Positions 1-12,600 of a stretch of DNA of 23,906 bases are shown in pieces. The stretch's first letter is position 1; the number at the start of each line of letters is the position of its first letter. The position numbers and the translations under genes are program-made. Source of the DNA: Acanthaster planci (taxonomy: Eukaryota; Echinodermata; Asteroidea; Valvatida; Acanthasteridae); assembly GCF_001949145.1 (NCBI RefSeq), contig NW_019091379.1, forward strand, positions 1,183,259 through 1,207,164. Reading direction: 5' to 3'. A model generated the notes under the pieces. That model made no database searches, was not told the DNA's origin, and saw only the letters and a program-made list of their open reading frames with translations.

Positions 1-532
1 AAAATGAGTGCTACTAAGCGAGAGGAACATTGCTGTTTGCCTGTCATGCCAGCGTGCATTTGTAAAGACTCACTCAACGCAGACAGTCGGCAAACTTGAA
101 CCGGACTCAACTTTGCCGATCCATCTGGGGCTGGTTTGCATATGTCTGGGTTAATATTGGCAACACTTCCCTTCTGACATGTTTCCGTACGTCTGCCTTG
201 CAGTTTGCATCTCGATTACGTTGCTCTCTGCATTTCTTACGCTGATATGGAAACCAGGCTTAATTGAGTCCACTGTAAGTTCTTTCATGAGTCCAGTCAT
301 AAGTAACAGGGTGAACAATAACACTCATTGTCACGGTTCACTGGAATAGCTCACGAAGTGGTCCGTAAGTGCACATAACATGTAATGGACTTCACTGTAA
401 ACACCTATGATGAACTATTAAGAAAATGCTGGTTGGGTTTGCCGTGCGACGTGTCACCTAATCGAGACTTCATGCGGTTAGGCCTCCGTCTAGCACACTG
501 TACGCGGACTGGATATCTAGTCATTCACTTAC
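1..532. other. Intron sequence downstream of exon 17
   Basis: No CTLD-like reading on the minus strand and no other gene recognised. A minus-strand AG-bounded stretch around 170-235 (starting RKKCREQRN) reads openly for about 40 codons but has no CTLD motif. Confidence 0.5.
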
Positions 533-660
533 CGCTCTTGCATCGTCAAACGTACGTGGGTACGTGTTCTCCATCAGGAAACAGGTAGCGAAGTACTGAG
601 TGTATCTGTTGTCGGAACATTTGTTGCCTGGCAGGTCAGGAGGAGTACCCCCAGGGGTGA
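533..660 (-). CDS. Exon 17: linker and start of CTLD6 (continues outside window)
   Basis: (V)TPGGTPPDLPGNKCSDNRYTQYFATCFLM, then TFDDARA: a Pro/Gly linker, first two cysteines and start of helix 1 of a further CTLD. Acceptor CTGTTTTCAG, donor GTAAGTG; phase 1 in, phase 0 out. The next exon was not found in 1-532 and should lie beyond the left edge. Confidence 0.85.
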
Positions 661-3600
661 CTGAAAACAGATGCCAAGCAACAAAGACAGCGTAACGCAC
701 AAAACAAATTGTTTTCCCCAACTTGCTGGAGGGGGGGGACCACAAGTACAATACCCAAGCTCTCTTGTTAAACAGGCCGTCCCAGAATTATAAGAGCCCC
801 AAAATGCTTACGCTGATTATTTTACCATGAACATAACAGACATGGGCTCCGTTTTTCAGTCATTCCTTTTGCCACACTTTTGGCTTTCCTGACGGAGAAT
901 GTGTGGTCATGAATGGTCAAGCTGAACTAAAGACACACCTGACTGTGTAAGACACGGTGTTTTCATACACAGGTACTGCTTCCACTGCAAGGTCTTAGTT
1001 GGGTTAAGGAGTTGCAGTATAAGCAGTTTGAACAAGACGCGGACAAACTCGCATTTACCTAACGGAGACTGGCAGAGATAGGCCCGTGGGACACTGCAGG
1101 TGACGTCATTCCATCTACCTGGATCATAAGGATTGTTCATCATCACCACGCAGCTTTGAGAATTCTGTGAACAGCACAGCCTCAACACTTCAGTTTTGTC
1201 AAGATTGTTAAGGACATACCAGGCATAAAAGTGCGGATCCCTCTTTTTGATTTAGATTGCGGTTTTTAGGATTACAGAATCCATGCCACACTTATGAATT
1301 ATGGGTAGGGGTTAGTGACTCAAAAGCACAGGGTCGGGGGTTCGAATCCCGCCGTTGGTTACACATCTTGTGACCTGGGGCAATTCACTTTACTCCCACT
1401 CGCCTCTCTCCACCCGGGGGTATTAATGGGTACCTGTGAAGGTAGAGATGCTTGTTGTTGTTTGATCAGCTGTTGGCACCCAAAATAGCAACATTGAGCT
1501 ACATACACCCCAGGGAACTGTGATGGTCCAATGAGCGGGGATAATAATGATGTATGGCACCTGGATCAGGTTCAAGGACGAGTGTGCATTACAAGTCCAT
1601 ATCAATATTATCACTTGCCTGGTGCTGTACATTAGTTTTAAAATGGACAGACAATCCATCTTTGAAATCATGCTCACAAGGAACGAATGAAATTGGATAG
1701 TTAGGCAACCTGATATTTGATAATTGGCTGGTACAGGACCCAACTCCAGTTTTTACGGTCTTAATTCTGATGTGAACTCTTCACACATACTGGCACCATA
1801 GTTCTGGGATTGTACACAGGTTGGATAAATTCATTGAGGGGACAAATGTTTGTTCCCCTGACTCAGTTAAACAAAATGAATTGTCCATTCAACGCGGGGC
1901 TGGTCTCCGCCTGTACTCATTCCCAAATCCCCTTCTGACAAAAAAATGTAGCAATCGTGGATTTGTACACAGATGAACAGCAAAGTGTGACAGAGTCACA
2001 CAGGAGTAAGCACCACTTCATCAATGTAGTTCATATATTGATTTTTGTTAATAGCATGTGACCACGAAATGACGAAATTCAAGGCAGGGGTGGACATCCC
2101 AAGCCCCCGGCAAAAGGCTAACAAGGAAAACGAAGAAACGCTGGTGCTTGTTGAGTGAGGATACATTCTGTGTCATTTGGGAGCAGTCTTTGAGAAGGCA
2201 TGAACTTACAGGGTCAGTGATGGGCAAGACGTTGTCTGGCTGGCCTTCCATCCAGGCGGTGTACTCCAACGGTGACTCGTCAGACCAGTGATACTGGTTG
2301 TGGATACCGATGCCGTTCAAGCCAATCCACATGTCCACACCCTCAAATGCCTTGATGATGGCTGTCATTAGTGCTAATGGAACCAAGAACAGAAATAAAT
2401 GAACAGATCAAGAAAGGGACAAACACTTCGGCTTGAAATTGAAGGGTGTCCAGGAATATTGTGCTCACCTACTGGTTCGGCGCCCATTTGCAATCTAGAA
2501 TTTGATTACAAATAAAATACCTTTCCTGGCAGATGCCTAAAACCTGGGACTGAAATCGAACAGCTAGAGACTTACACTGTATACCTATACAGTGAATCCT
2601 CTGAACTGAAATAAATTTCCTCCTGTTCAACCCTTAACAAGATACAGCCCAAACCTTTGGCTGCCTCTCTTTTGACACTTCTTTAGCAAATTTGCTCTTT
2701 TCTCATCTTCTTTCCCAATCCGAAGAAAGAACCAAGCTTTTTCGCACCATCTCACAGCCCTGTGGAGGGAGTGGATGCCCCCCCCCGGATCTGGACTGTC
2801 CAATGCTCCATCTTTGATTAAATTTGCATGCACGTGGAAACGCTTACTATGAGCACATCTGTGCAGTTTTGATCTAATCCAACATGGGATATTGTGGCGG
2901 TATTACTTTGCCCACGTTGGCTGGCCAGCATGCATTGTGCACAGAATATGGGAAAAGTTAGCACTTTCGCCCAACAGGGCTCAAAGAAAGTGGGGTTTAT
3001 GTGTTTTGTGTGAACATACCTGCAATTTTCATGAAATTGGTGTCAAAATGATCAACGAGATATTACTGGAAAAACTCCTGGAGGCCTGACATGAAAAATG
3101 AATACCACAGCCGAATGCACATGCATATTAGGTGTGCTGAAAATTTCTGTGAAAGCTGCAAAGGCTCCAGAGAAGAATTCGAAAGCCTTGCTGCCAATTC
3201 AAGTCTCGTCCAAAGCCCAAGGGGGAGGGAGGGTGGATCTGTTAGAATCTGGAAGCTGAGGATCAGGAAAACTCCTGTCGACAATTGAAATTTTACACTG
3301 TTAATAGGCCTGACTCCAAATGACGCATTGTATCACCAGTATAGTAACGTTCTCGGAAGTGAACTGTGGATACGTGCTGACCGCAGTCAACAGTGAGGGC
3401 CCGTCGATCTGTGGTAAATAGGTGTGGTTTCCCTGGATCTTGCCAAAACCGACTACTTTGTCCAAAACCCATTGGTCTGTGGCAGGGTCAGATTCCACGT
3501 AACAGCACATACACGGCAGTGGTTCACCAATTTGAGGGCTAAGGTACTCCCCTCCCAATAAATTTTGATACAACAAACCTACATTTAACATTACTGGTTC

Positions 3601-6600
3601 TGATATAACCATACATCCCAATCCCTTGTCATGCAATGCGGGGGGAGGGAGGAGCTTGATTATCATTCGGGGGAAGGGAAATTTCAGTAACAGCTTCCAC
3701 CCTCCTCCCGGCGGGAGACCGCAAGGATCTTGAGCTATGGTACTTTGCAACATTAAACATAAAAGTGGTGGCAATTGGCTTCAATTGTCTCATATAACCG
3801 TTGCACGGCAAAGCAGATCGGCTCCACACGTGTCGCAGGGAACAGCGGCCACATTTGTAAGTCCATTCACCAGACTTGAGCAGCTGATCAAGCACACTGT
3901 AATCAGACTGACAGTTGGCAGGTCGCTCTAGTCCATTCATTGCTGGTAAGGTATCCCTACCTTGTTGTCCAGGGTGGCTGACCGTGGCAAGAGTCCAACC
4001 CCTGGCTGCTTTACCCGATCTACAGTCGTCTCTGGCCGCGATCCAGCCCTTGCGCTCACTCGCCGTCGTGCCCTTCACGCTGTAGCACATGTTTCCCAAT
4101 TTGAAGTAATTGTCGGGGCAGTCACCAGTTGTAGGATAATCGGGAAGGAGGGGTTTTGGACTGCCCTCTGTTTCTTTGCGCTTGCAGACAAAGTTCAGCG
4201 AGTTCCCACAGGCACTTGTTCCCCATTCTCCATCTGCAAGGGAAAAAAAACGAACAACAAATCTGAGCGCCACTGATCCGAGATCTGGACAAATAATTCT
4301 TAAAGGTTTGGCAGCGGGCTGAGAGGGATGTCTCATGACAAAACCCCGCTGCATAGAGGTCCCTCCGAGTCAATTCAGATGATTCAAAGTGCTTCGATTC
4401 CCGTTTGATGTACATGTAAGAAGTGCCAGCTGGTCAGCTGAAGGACATTAATGAAAACTGGAATGCGTTTTGGAGGATACCAGCCGAGTAAGTCAATACG
4501 CATGAAAGGCAAAATGAGGGAAACTGCATTGTTAAATACGAGTACAAATGCTACAATGAAGATATGCGCAAAAATGTAATGTTTCAGAATCGTCTTCACA
4601 ATCAGCATCCCTGTACGCAAACAAATGTTGTCACTAAAGCCAGCCACGCATGCACTTTCCCTTTTATAAGGCTACCTTTTAGACTGTCCTGTAAGGTTAC
4701 CTCTTTCCTTCCTTACACTTCAGCCTTTTTCACACGATGCAAAAAAAAACTTGCAAGGCTTGAGACAAAAATATCTAAGCGGGGATTGTTTACGTCACTA
4801 TTACCTTTTCAGTCCGCTCACACGGTACAGCGCAACATTTTGCTGGCATTCCTCGAAACGCGAGCACTTATTCTGCGGGTCGATGGTAGACCCTGCATTT
4901 TATTTATGCAAGTGCTGCAAATAACAGTGCGATGCTCCCCGAGGCTCCACCGCCAGATGGCTGCACCACACTAAATATGCACCGATAAAAACAGTTCAAA
5001 ATCGGACAGAAGTATCGCTGTTTGATGGTGACTCTCGGGAAGAGGTTGGCCTCCCGTTTTTTCACTGCAAATTCAAGATTATGGCCACGAGTTCAGTTCT
5101 CTTTTCAATTTTACTGGGTCTACACATGTGGAGATTTTTGTTAGCCCTTCCTTGAAAACATCCATAAATCAGTAGTACAACTGTGCACTCATCAGCTCTA
5201 TAAAGCCACCTGCCTCTCTACAACACGCCAACAGGTAGGAGGTTTTTGTGAATGAAGACCCCAGAGGTGGGAACCACAAACCCCAAATACATGATTTATA
5301 GGCACATCTCTATGACCGGTCCAGATTGAGGCACCTGTTTTTGTAAATTTGTATAACCTGTGGGGATCACAAAATGTTTATGCGATCGCACGAAGTCTAC
5401 CACTTTAGTGGAAGGCACCCAGCGAAGACTACGACAAATACACGTGCAGCTGAAAGTGGCGATAGCGCACATCTTCCAAATGTTTGACGCCGTATTTCCT
5501 GTTGGGATTGCACCTGTTGTCTTCAGCGCTGGTGTTGAATAAAATTCACACAATGAAGCAAATAAAGCAACAGAATTATGGCGTTGTCGGCTATACAGCA
5601 AGGTACGGTCTGCGGGCTAAAAATTTAGCTGGATATTGAAGGGCGTGTGCGCTGCTGTCACAAAGGTCGTCCTGTGTGTGTGTGGTGTCTTCACGCATGC
5701 GCATTGAGTAGACTATCACAAGGAAAGTTGTACAATAAACTGATTTTCCTTTTACAAGATCATTTCTCGAGGGTGCCTTGAGAAATCTCCGCCAGCAGCA
5801 GGTTTTGTCCATACATGTAGGTTCAGACCTCCTCCAAAATATCTCAAGGATTCACCAGGAATGCCGGTGACTCTGAAGCATCAGCGTCCTTTCACACAAT
5901 GACATTTTTGCAAGATTTCTCAAGCATGAGAAAATTTCTCAAGCATTGCGAGTTTTTCTTAGCATTGTGTGAAAAGGAGGTCAGGAAGCTTTCAGCATCT
6001 TGAAAAATGAAAGGGAGTGGCGTAATTGAAGATGAGTTATGTCCAACTGCAACCCCATGTTTTGAAAAGAGATGATGCATACCTTTTAACAGCCAACCAA
6101 ACAAAAACAACATGCATGAGACCGTGACAAGTTGCTCCCTCAAAAAGAGCTGTAACACGTACCCCTGATCAAGTCCTCCAAAACAAGAAATACAGTACAG
6201 CGGCGGAGTACTATTTTTTTGACCTGTTACACAGTTTATCGTTTTGTCACACCCACTACCATTTCAACAGCAAAGTCTGAGCAACAGGGGTGGCCTTGTT
6301 GTGCTCACAGAGGGCTAGAAGAGGTATTGTCGGGCGCCTTACTTTGCCAGATCAGCAGTTCCGCACATTCCTCCTCATCGGCAAGGTTGTCTGGAAGCTG
6401 ATCGTTGGGGAATTCCGAATAATCGTTGATGTCAAAATCTGTTAGATCGCTCCATCTTGAACAGAACAGGAAACAAAAAAAAAATGCCCCGTACAATGAA
6501 AAGCTCTGGTATGAGAGACGCTGTGCTGAGTCTTGTCTGTGTGTAAGCCGCCCCCTCCCCTTACGAGGTGGGCAAAAACAAACACAAACCATCAAACCAG

Positions 6601-9600
6601 ACAAGAAAATACAGGCCAACGACAATGGATGAAAGGCTCGGCCAAAAGAAGACACTTTTTCTCAAGGCAAACAGGGATTGCAAGTGAATGGGACACTTTG
6701 GGGTCGGGGTAAGGGATTGTTGACTTATTAAGGGTGATTCCAGAAATGAGGGGTCCAAAAGAGTGACATTTTTGTGTCCCTGTTACATCTGACCTTTGTT
6801 ACTTGACATGGAAATATCACCGGAATTGATTTCAAGCCATTACCATTTGTTTGGCGGGTAATTTGCATTAATTCATCACTCTTGGAAATTAGAAAATGTG
6901 TTCTGAACTTACGAAGTCATGTCAGATGTGACAGGGACACGAAAAAAAATGGACCTCTATTTAAAAGCCCTGTCCACCTGTTTAAAAGAGGTGCTATTTC
7001 AGGTCTTGCTGCTGTTTGTGTCGTTCTAATCACTGCTGCTGTACCTGGTTAGTTCTTCTGTTGATATCTTGTTCTCATGATTTCACAAATTAGAGACACA
7101 TGTGGGACTCACCCAAAATTGCTGTTGCCGAATTTCCGCAGACCGATCCAGTAACTCCGGGCAAAGCCATAAGACTGCCAAACGAAACAAAAGAGGATGA
7201 GACGACCCAAAGGTCCAGATGAAGTCACACACTCACGGTGACATGCAGAATGCAATCCATTTTCTTTTATTAAAAAAAAAGTTTTGTTGAAATGAAAAGG
7301 ACACGTCTGTATGTGACAGAATTTATTCTTCCGCTCAGTGCCTAACTGGGACCAAGAGGTTCACTCCACACTGTCCCAATGTAATGATAATCAGTAAGGC
7401 CTGAACCAACCCACTGATTCAGACCTTCAAAAAGCCAAGAGATTCAGATAGGGCAAAAGCAGAAGCCACTTTTAAAAACCACTGCAGTATTTAGAAAACA
7501 AAAAATAAAAACCTTTAAAATCCATATTTCAATGGTTGGAGGACCCTTACCAATATTCGGACCAAGGCCTGCTCTTCTGGGTTATGAATCGATACCAGGT
7601 TGCCCCCCTTAGCTCGACAAGCATTCTCTGCCTCTCTCCAGGTCCCAGTAGATGTGGTGAATCCGGTCACCGTGCTTGGCAAGTAGCAGTAGTCTCCAAT
7701 TTGGATTTCGTCGCTATTAAAAAAGTCGCCACATACTGCGTCCAACAAAGGAGCACAATATTAGGTTCCCAAATTCAAGCCCCAGTGAGGGTTTGCATGG
7801 TAGCCATCTTGCAGGGCAGTTTTCTTTTGTTCCACAGATAAACCTCCTTTGTGCATACCCTGTGGAACAAAACCACTGGTCTGCAAGATGGCAGCCATGC
7901 AAACTGTCTATAGTCTCTTTCTTGTTATCCTCTTTAACTGATTCACGTCGCAGATCCAACACAGGTGCCCAAAGTCACTGCCAGTAGGTGTGTACATATG
8001 CCAAAATCACCCCCCCCCCATTTGGTTTGTACACACACAAACTAAGCGTCCGTGGAAAAACACCACGGGTCTAATTTGAACTCAACTGTTGTACATATAC
8101 ACAGCTTATGGTAATAAATTTACTGTACATCATGGTACACCTGGGTATTGGCCAGGGGGAGCGGCCGCGGCGAAGATTTGGAAAACTCCCCAAACTGACT
8201 GATGCAGCATATCATGAGATATATGCCAACTTGTGGAAGATCTTGCTCAAGAAATGAAATCTAAGGAATTGATAGAAAGAACTAAAAATGCTAACTAATA
8301 GTCTTAAGACAGAACCAAACCAAACATGTAACATAGCCTTAAATAAACAAATGGTAGATTTATCATTTGAAATTAGACTTACACAACTTCTATAAATGTA
8401 ATAAAAATATAGGGCTGACTTACTTCTCTCCGTGTAATTTTGCTCTGAAACAGGAAAAAAATAAGGCACATTAGTTATAATGTAGTACTTTGAACAATGC
8501 ATGGGTGGATATGCACAAGTAATAAATATCCATTAACATTTTCTATCATTTTTACAATTGCTGTTCAAACACCTACGAAATAGCAGCATCAAGCTTTGTT
8601 CACAAGTCCTAGCTATAGCAGTGGGTGGGCCAAGATCCACTGAGTCCAGGCTAGGAGTCTATAGCTGGACCAAGAGAGGGCGCAATTTTCCTAGCAACAG
8701 AGGCTCCTTTGGTCAGAACTGAACTTTGCTGGTTCAAGAACGACTATGAAATACATGCATTACGGTCACAATGCTACCAACAAAATAATCACCCTCCCCA
8801 TCAACATGGCTCTTTTCAACTGATGAGGGCCTCTGCTCGAGGCAGATACATGTCGGGAAGTTCAAGTCTGAGGGAAGACTGACATCATTATGTTTTAGGA
8901 TTCGTGATTGTAAGTGTTCTGAAAGGGCTTGTGAGGCAGAGCTGTATACAGAGAGGAACTCTAACTTCAGGCTTAGGAACCAAAATGGCTGTTCATTACG
9001 TGTGCAGTATGGAATGGAGTGATTGTGTGCTTACGGATAATCCACCATTTTGGTTCCAACAATTGAGACAAGCATGTGGCATTTCTTTCTGTATTAAAGA
9101 ACACTTCCGTGAGGGAGCAAACACGGCCATCTTTTTTGTGGACCCGAATACAAATTAGGCCCACGGGATACACACAATCTGTGTGGACATCATGCGGACT
9201 TGACCAGGCCCACACAATGCACGTTTAACATGGAGCACGCCGAGTGTGCGCAACAAATCTATTCTGGAATGTATGGTCTTTGCACGTGTGCCGAGCGCGG
9301 GCAGGAACCTGGTTGGAAAACTTTGTACCAAGCTGTCTTTCATTGCCGGTGGGGGCGTGCTACGGCTCAGGGCTGATACACAAACAGTTGCTGATTACAA
9401 CCTGTTTGTACTCTGTGAAGTGTACCAATCGACCCTGACTGGCCAGTTACAGCAACAATTTCACACGCGCAATAAACTCACGTTTCGGCATCTTGCAAAC
9501 GGAGTACAGTGCACTGAACTGGCAGATTTCATCGCTCCAGGCTCCAGCGCCGGCGGTCGTGATGTGCATGGTACCACAGCTTTCCAAGAGCAGGTCCGTT

Positions 9601-12600
9601 GGGTAGCCATCAGGCTCTCCTCTACTCCAGAAGGCGTAATTAAACTCACTGCCATCCAACCAGCCAAACGTACCTGAGAAAATGAAAAAAAAACAAGGAG
9701 AAATGCAAACACCGGTAATGTGACAGTGAAATCCAAATTGTTTCCATTCATTAAAACACTTTACATAAATCAGTGCTGCAGCTGCATGCAACTTCAATAC
9801 GTCCACTACAACTTAACGTTTTCTCTTTACGCCATTTCTCATTTTCGTTGACGTAATTTTCCATGTTGCTGACCTTACATATACATCCATATTTACAGTT
9901 CAGCGAATTCTAGGAAACGTGAAAGGGTCCACACAAAATGTTTGCGAGGCCTGTTGTCGTCATTCAGTATGTAACACCGTGGACATCAGTACATTCAGTG
10001 CACCTGCTCCTGGTTCCCGCCTATTCATATCTGTCACAAGTAATTCTGCATGATGATTCTGGGACCAACTCTTCCAACTTATCAAGTTCAAAATAAAGAT
10101 TACTGAATTTGAGCATGTTCAGTGTTGGCTTATGTTCACTTCCTGTCATGTTTTGTCTTTCAGGTTGCTCTTGTTGGAAGTTGGATTCCAAAATGAAAGC
10201 AAGTTTCCCAAGGGTTTCCCTCGAGTCATTGCTGAAAAATCAAATGTGGCACGCGGCATATTTCCATTGGGTTTCCCCCACTAAACTGGAAGTCTATATT
10301 TTCTAGAGGTAGAGCCCTAGTGTTACGAGTCTAAAGCCAGCAGAGTAAGAAATCTCAAGCAAAATAGCACTGCTGCAAAGGATCAAACGCAGCAAAATAT
10401 TCAATGATTTCTGTGAGTCAAGTCATAAAGGTTAATTTGTCTATCTACATGCCTATTCTCTGTTTTGAGGATTTGTTAGGTAAAACTCGTTGCCTTTGTT
10501 AGCAACATCACTAAGCAAGATTCTCCACATCAGCATTGCTCATGTTGCATGCAAGTGCTCAGCAGCCAGGCATGCACATGTATACATGTATCTAAGGACA
10601 GTGTGTTGGCCATTAATCCTTTGCGAATACAATTTTCTCTCAACTTTCGAGTCATTACTATCAGTCCTAAATGTCTCCTTTATTTGGGGAAAATTTCCAA
10701 TGCTCAGTAAAAGTACACAAACAAATTCAGGAGCCGAGGGGATGTCTGGTATTGCCAACTGTTTGGTACAGCGATGTTCCTTACTGTAACGTTGCACTGA
10801 AAATGTATTTGGGTATTCTTAGAAAAAATTTACCATTACTCACTCCAATCATTGTTGCCGGTCTGAGATCGTACAAGACCAATCCAAATAGAGCTGTCCA
10901 TAGGATATTGACTCTGTGCTTGACTTAATACAAATTGGCTCTCCGAAGCTGAAGTGATACTCGTAAGAAAGGACCCTTCGTAACTCTGCATACATCTGCA
11001 TTGAAAGAAACGGATGAATGAAAGAGGACCCATGCTTTCTCCATCCCCGTGACCCTCAAAGAACCAGTGGAGGAATCTGCCCTCCCCCTCCTCGTCAGTT
11101 TTCCCAATATTACTGCAGTGCATTTTTTTTTAGGATTTGTAGAGTAACTCTTTGCAATCATTTTGACACCACTGTTGTGAAAATCAGATATAACTTTCTT
11201 GTACAGCACATATTTGTCCGAGATGCCTCAGCCAAACTGTTTAAAGTTTTTCACTGCGGTGCTCAATGCACGCCTGCTGGCAAGCATGTAGCTTTGAATT
11301 TCAAATGACCATGTCAACAAAACTTTACGTCTGATTGAGTTCAGACTTCCCCTTTGTAATAATAAGGAGTATTTTTACAGGCATGCTACGTTTCAAAAAA
11401 ATCAAGTGAGGCACAACCGAATTCCTGGGGGCAGAAATCTGAAAAACAAATTATAGGACTTTTCCAGGGCTTCCATGACTAAAGAAACTACAGATTTTTC
11501 CACGACATTTAATGCAATTTTGCAGCAAAAACTTGTCCAGTATTATTATGAACCTTACGATCTTTTCAACCTACGAGGGGGTGCTTCTACTCTGGGCAAG
11601 TAACACTGAGATTGCCAAGTGAATGGTGAATATACACTGCCTTTACCGGTAATTTGACTCGCCCCAATCTCTCTTTATGGAGGAGAAATAGTAGCAGTTT
11701 TCTTCAAATCCTACCCATCCAGTTGGGCAGGGTAGTTTCTCCAGATCAGGATCAGGAGTTGGATATGACAAACCTAAAAAAAAAACAAACAACAAAAAAG
11801 GAGACAGAATTGTATGAAGTTTTTTATCAGCTGTTCAAGGTTAGGGGACAACCAACCATTACATGTATTTGGAGGCTCTGATCAGCAAGAAGCTTTGAAA
11901 AGAGATTGTAAATGTTGCCGACATAGGCGTGTACTTTTTCAAACGATTTGCCAGATGTCTCAATTGTCTATTTCTGATGTTGATGCAAGCAATTACCAAT
12001 TAAAGTGATAACACCTTTCCATCTTCTTGGCTTTGGAACTAAATCAAAATGTATGATCAGCACCAATGAATTCTGACATGCACAATATGCCACTCACATA
12101 AAATTATGCACATATTAAAATCAATTTTTCGGGGGGGGGGTTGCTGCTGTTCAGCAGATCTTTTCTAAGCACTGACAGACTGCTTTTCAACATGCTAAGA
12201 TTTCTGAATCCTACCAAATCGATCAAAACGGCAGAAGTAGGCAGCTCTGTCATCGCACATGGTGTCATCCCAGTTCTTCCCATCAGTTTGGGCATGGACG
12301 CATGCATCTTTGTTTTCAGAACTGGGCTCATTCAGCCCCCAGTTTGTGTAGACAATAGGATAGCCAGTCTCCCAGCTGAACTCACGCTGCACAAAACAGC
12401 AAATAAAAAAACAACACAGAGCCACCGCAACATGAAACAACGCACAGTGCATAGTTAGAAATTTTCTCTAATGTCCACTTTCCTCCTGCTGTAACTTTTT
12501 TACTGACATGATTGACAGATTTCTTGGGTCACTTTTAAAAATTAAATTTCAACACGCTCGTTCCAGATACTCTGTATTCCCATCTGTTACTGTAATTTCT

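Noticed and set aside
1302-1380. Possible functional tRNA gene around the B box at 1339-1349
   Set aside because: No acceptor-stem pairing and no acceptable A box or anticodon arm upstream; the downstream body marks it as a SINE.
2627-2833. Minus-strand 68-codon frame with CEKAWFFLRIGKEDEKRAN
   Set aside because: Lies in an intron whose flanking exons join in frame; the charged composition comes from a pyrimidine-rich strand.
5431-5532. Minus-strand segment reading ALKTTGAIPTGNTASNIW then KMCAIATFSCTCIC, with AG and GT ends in fitting phase
   Set aside because: It mimics a CTLD C-terminus and can be spliced after exon 13, but W-to-C spacing is wrong. Exon 13 joined directly to exon 14 gives a better, complete CTLD end (NGEWGTSACGNSLNFVC), leaving this segment with no domain to finish.
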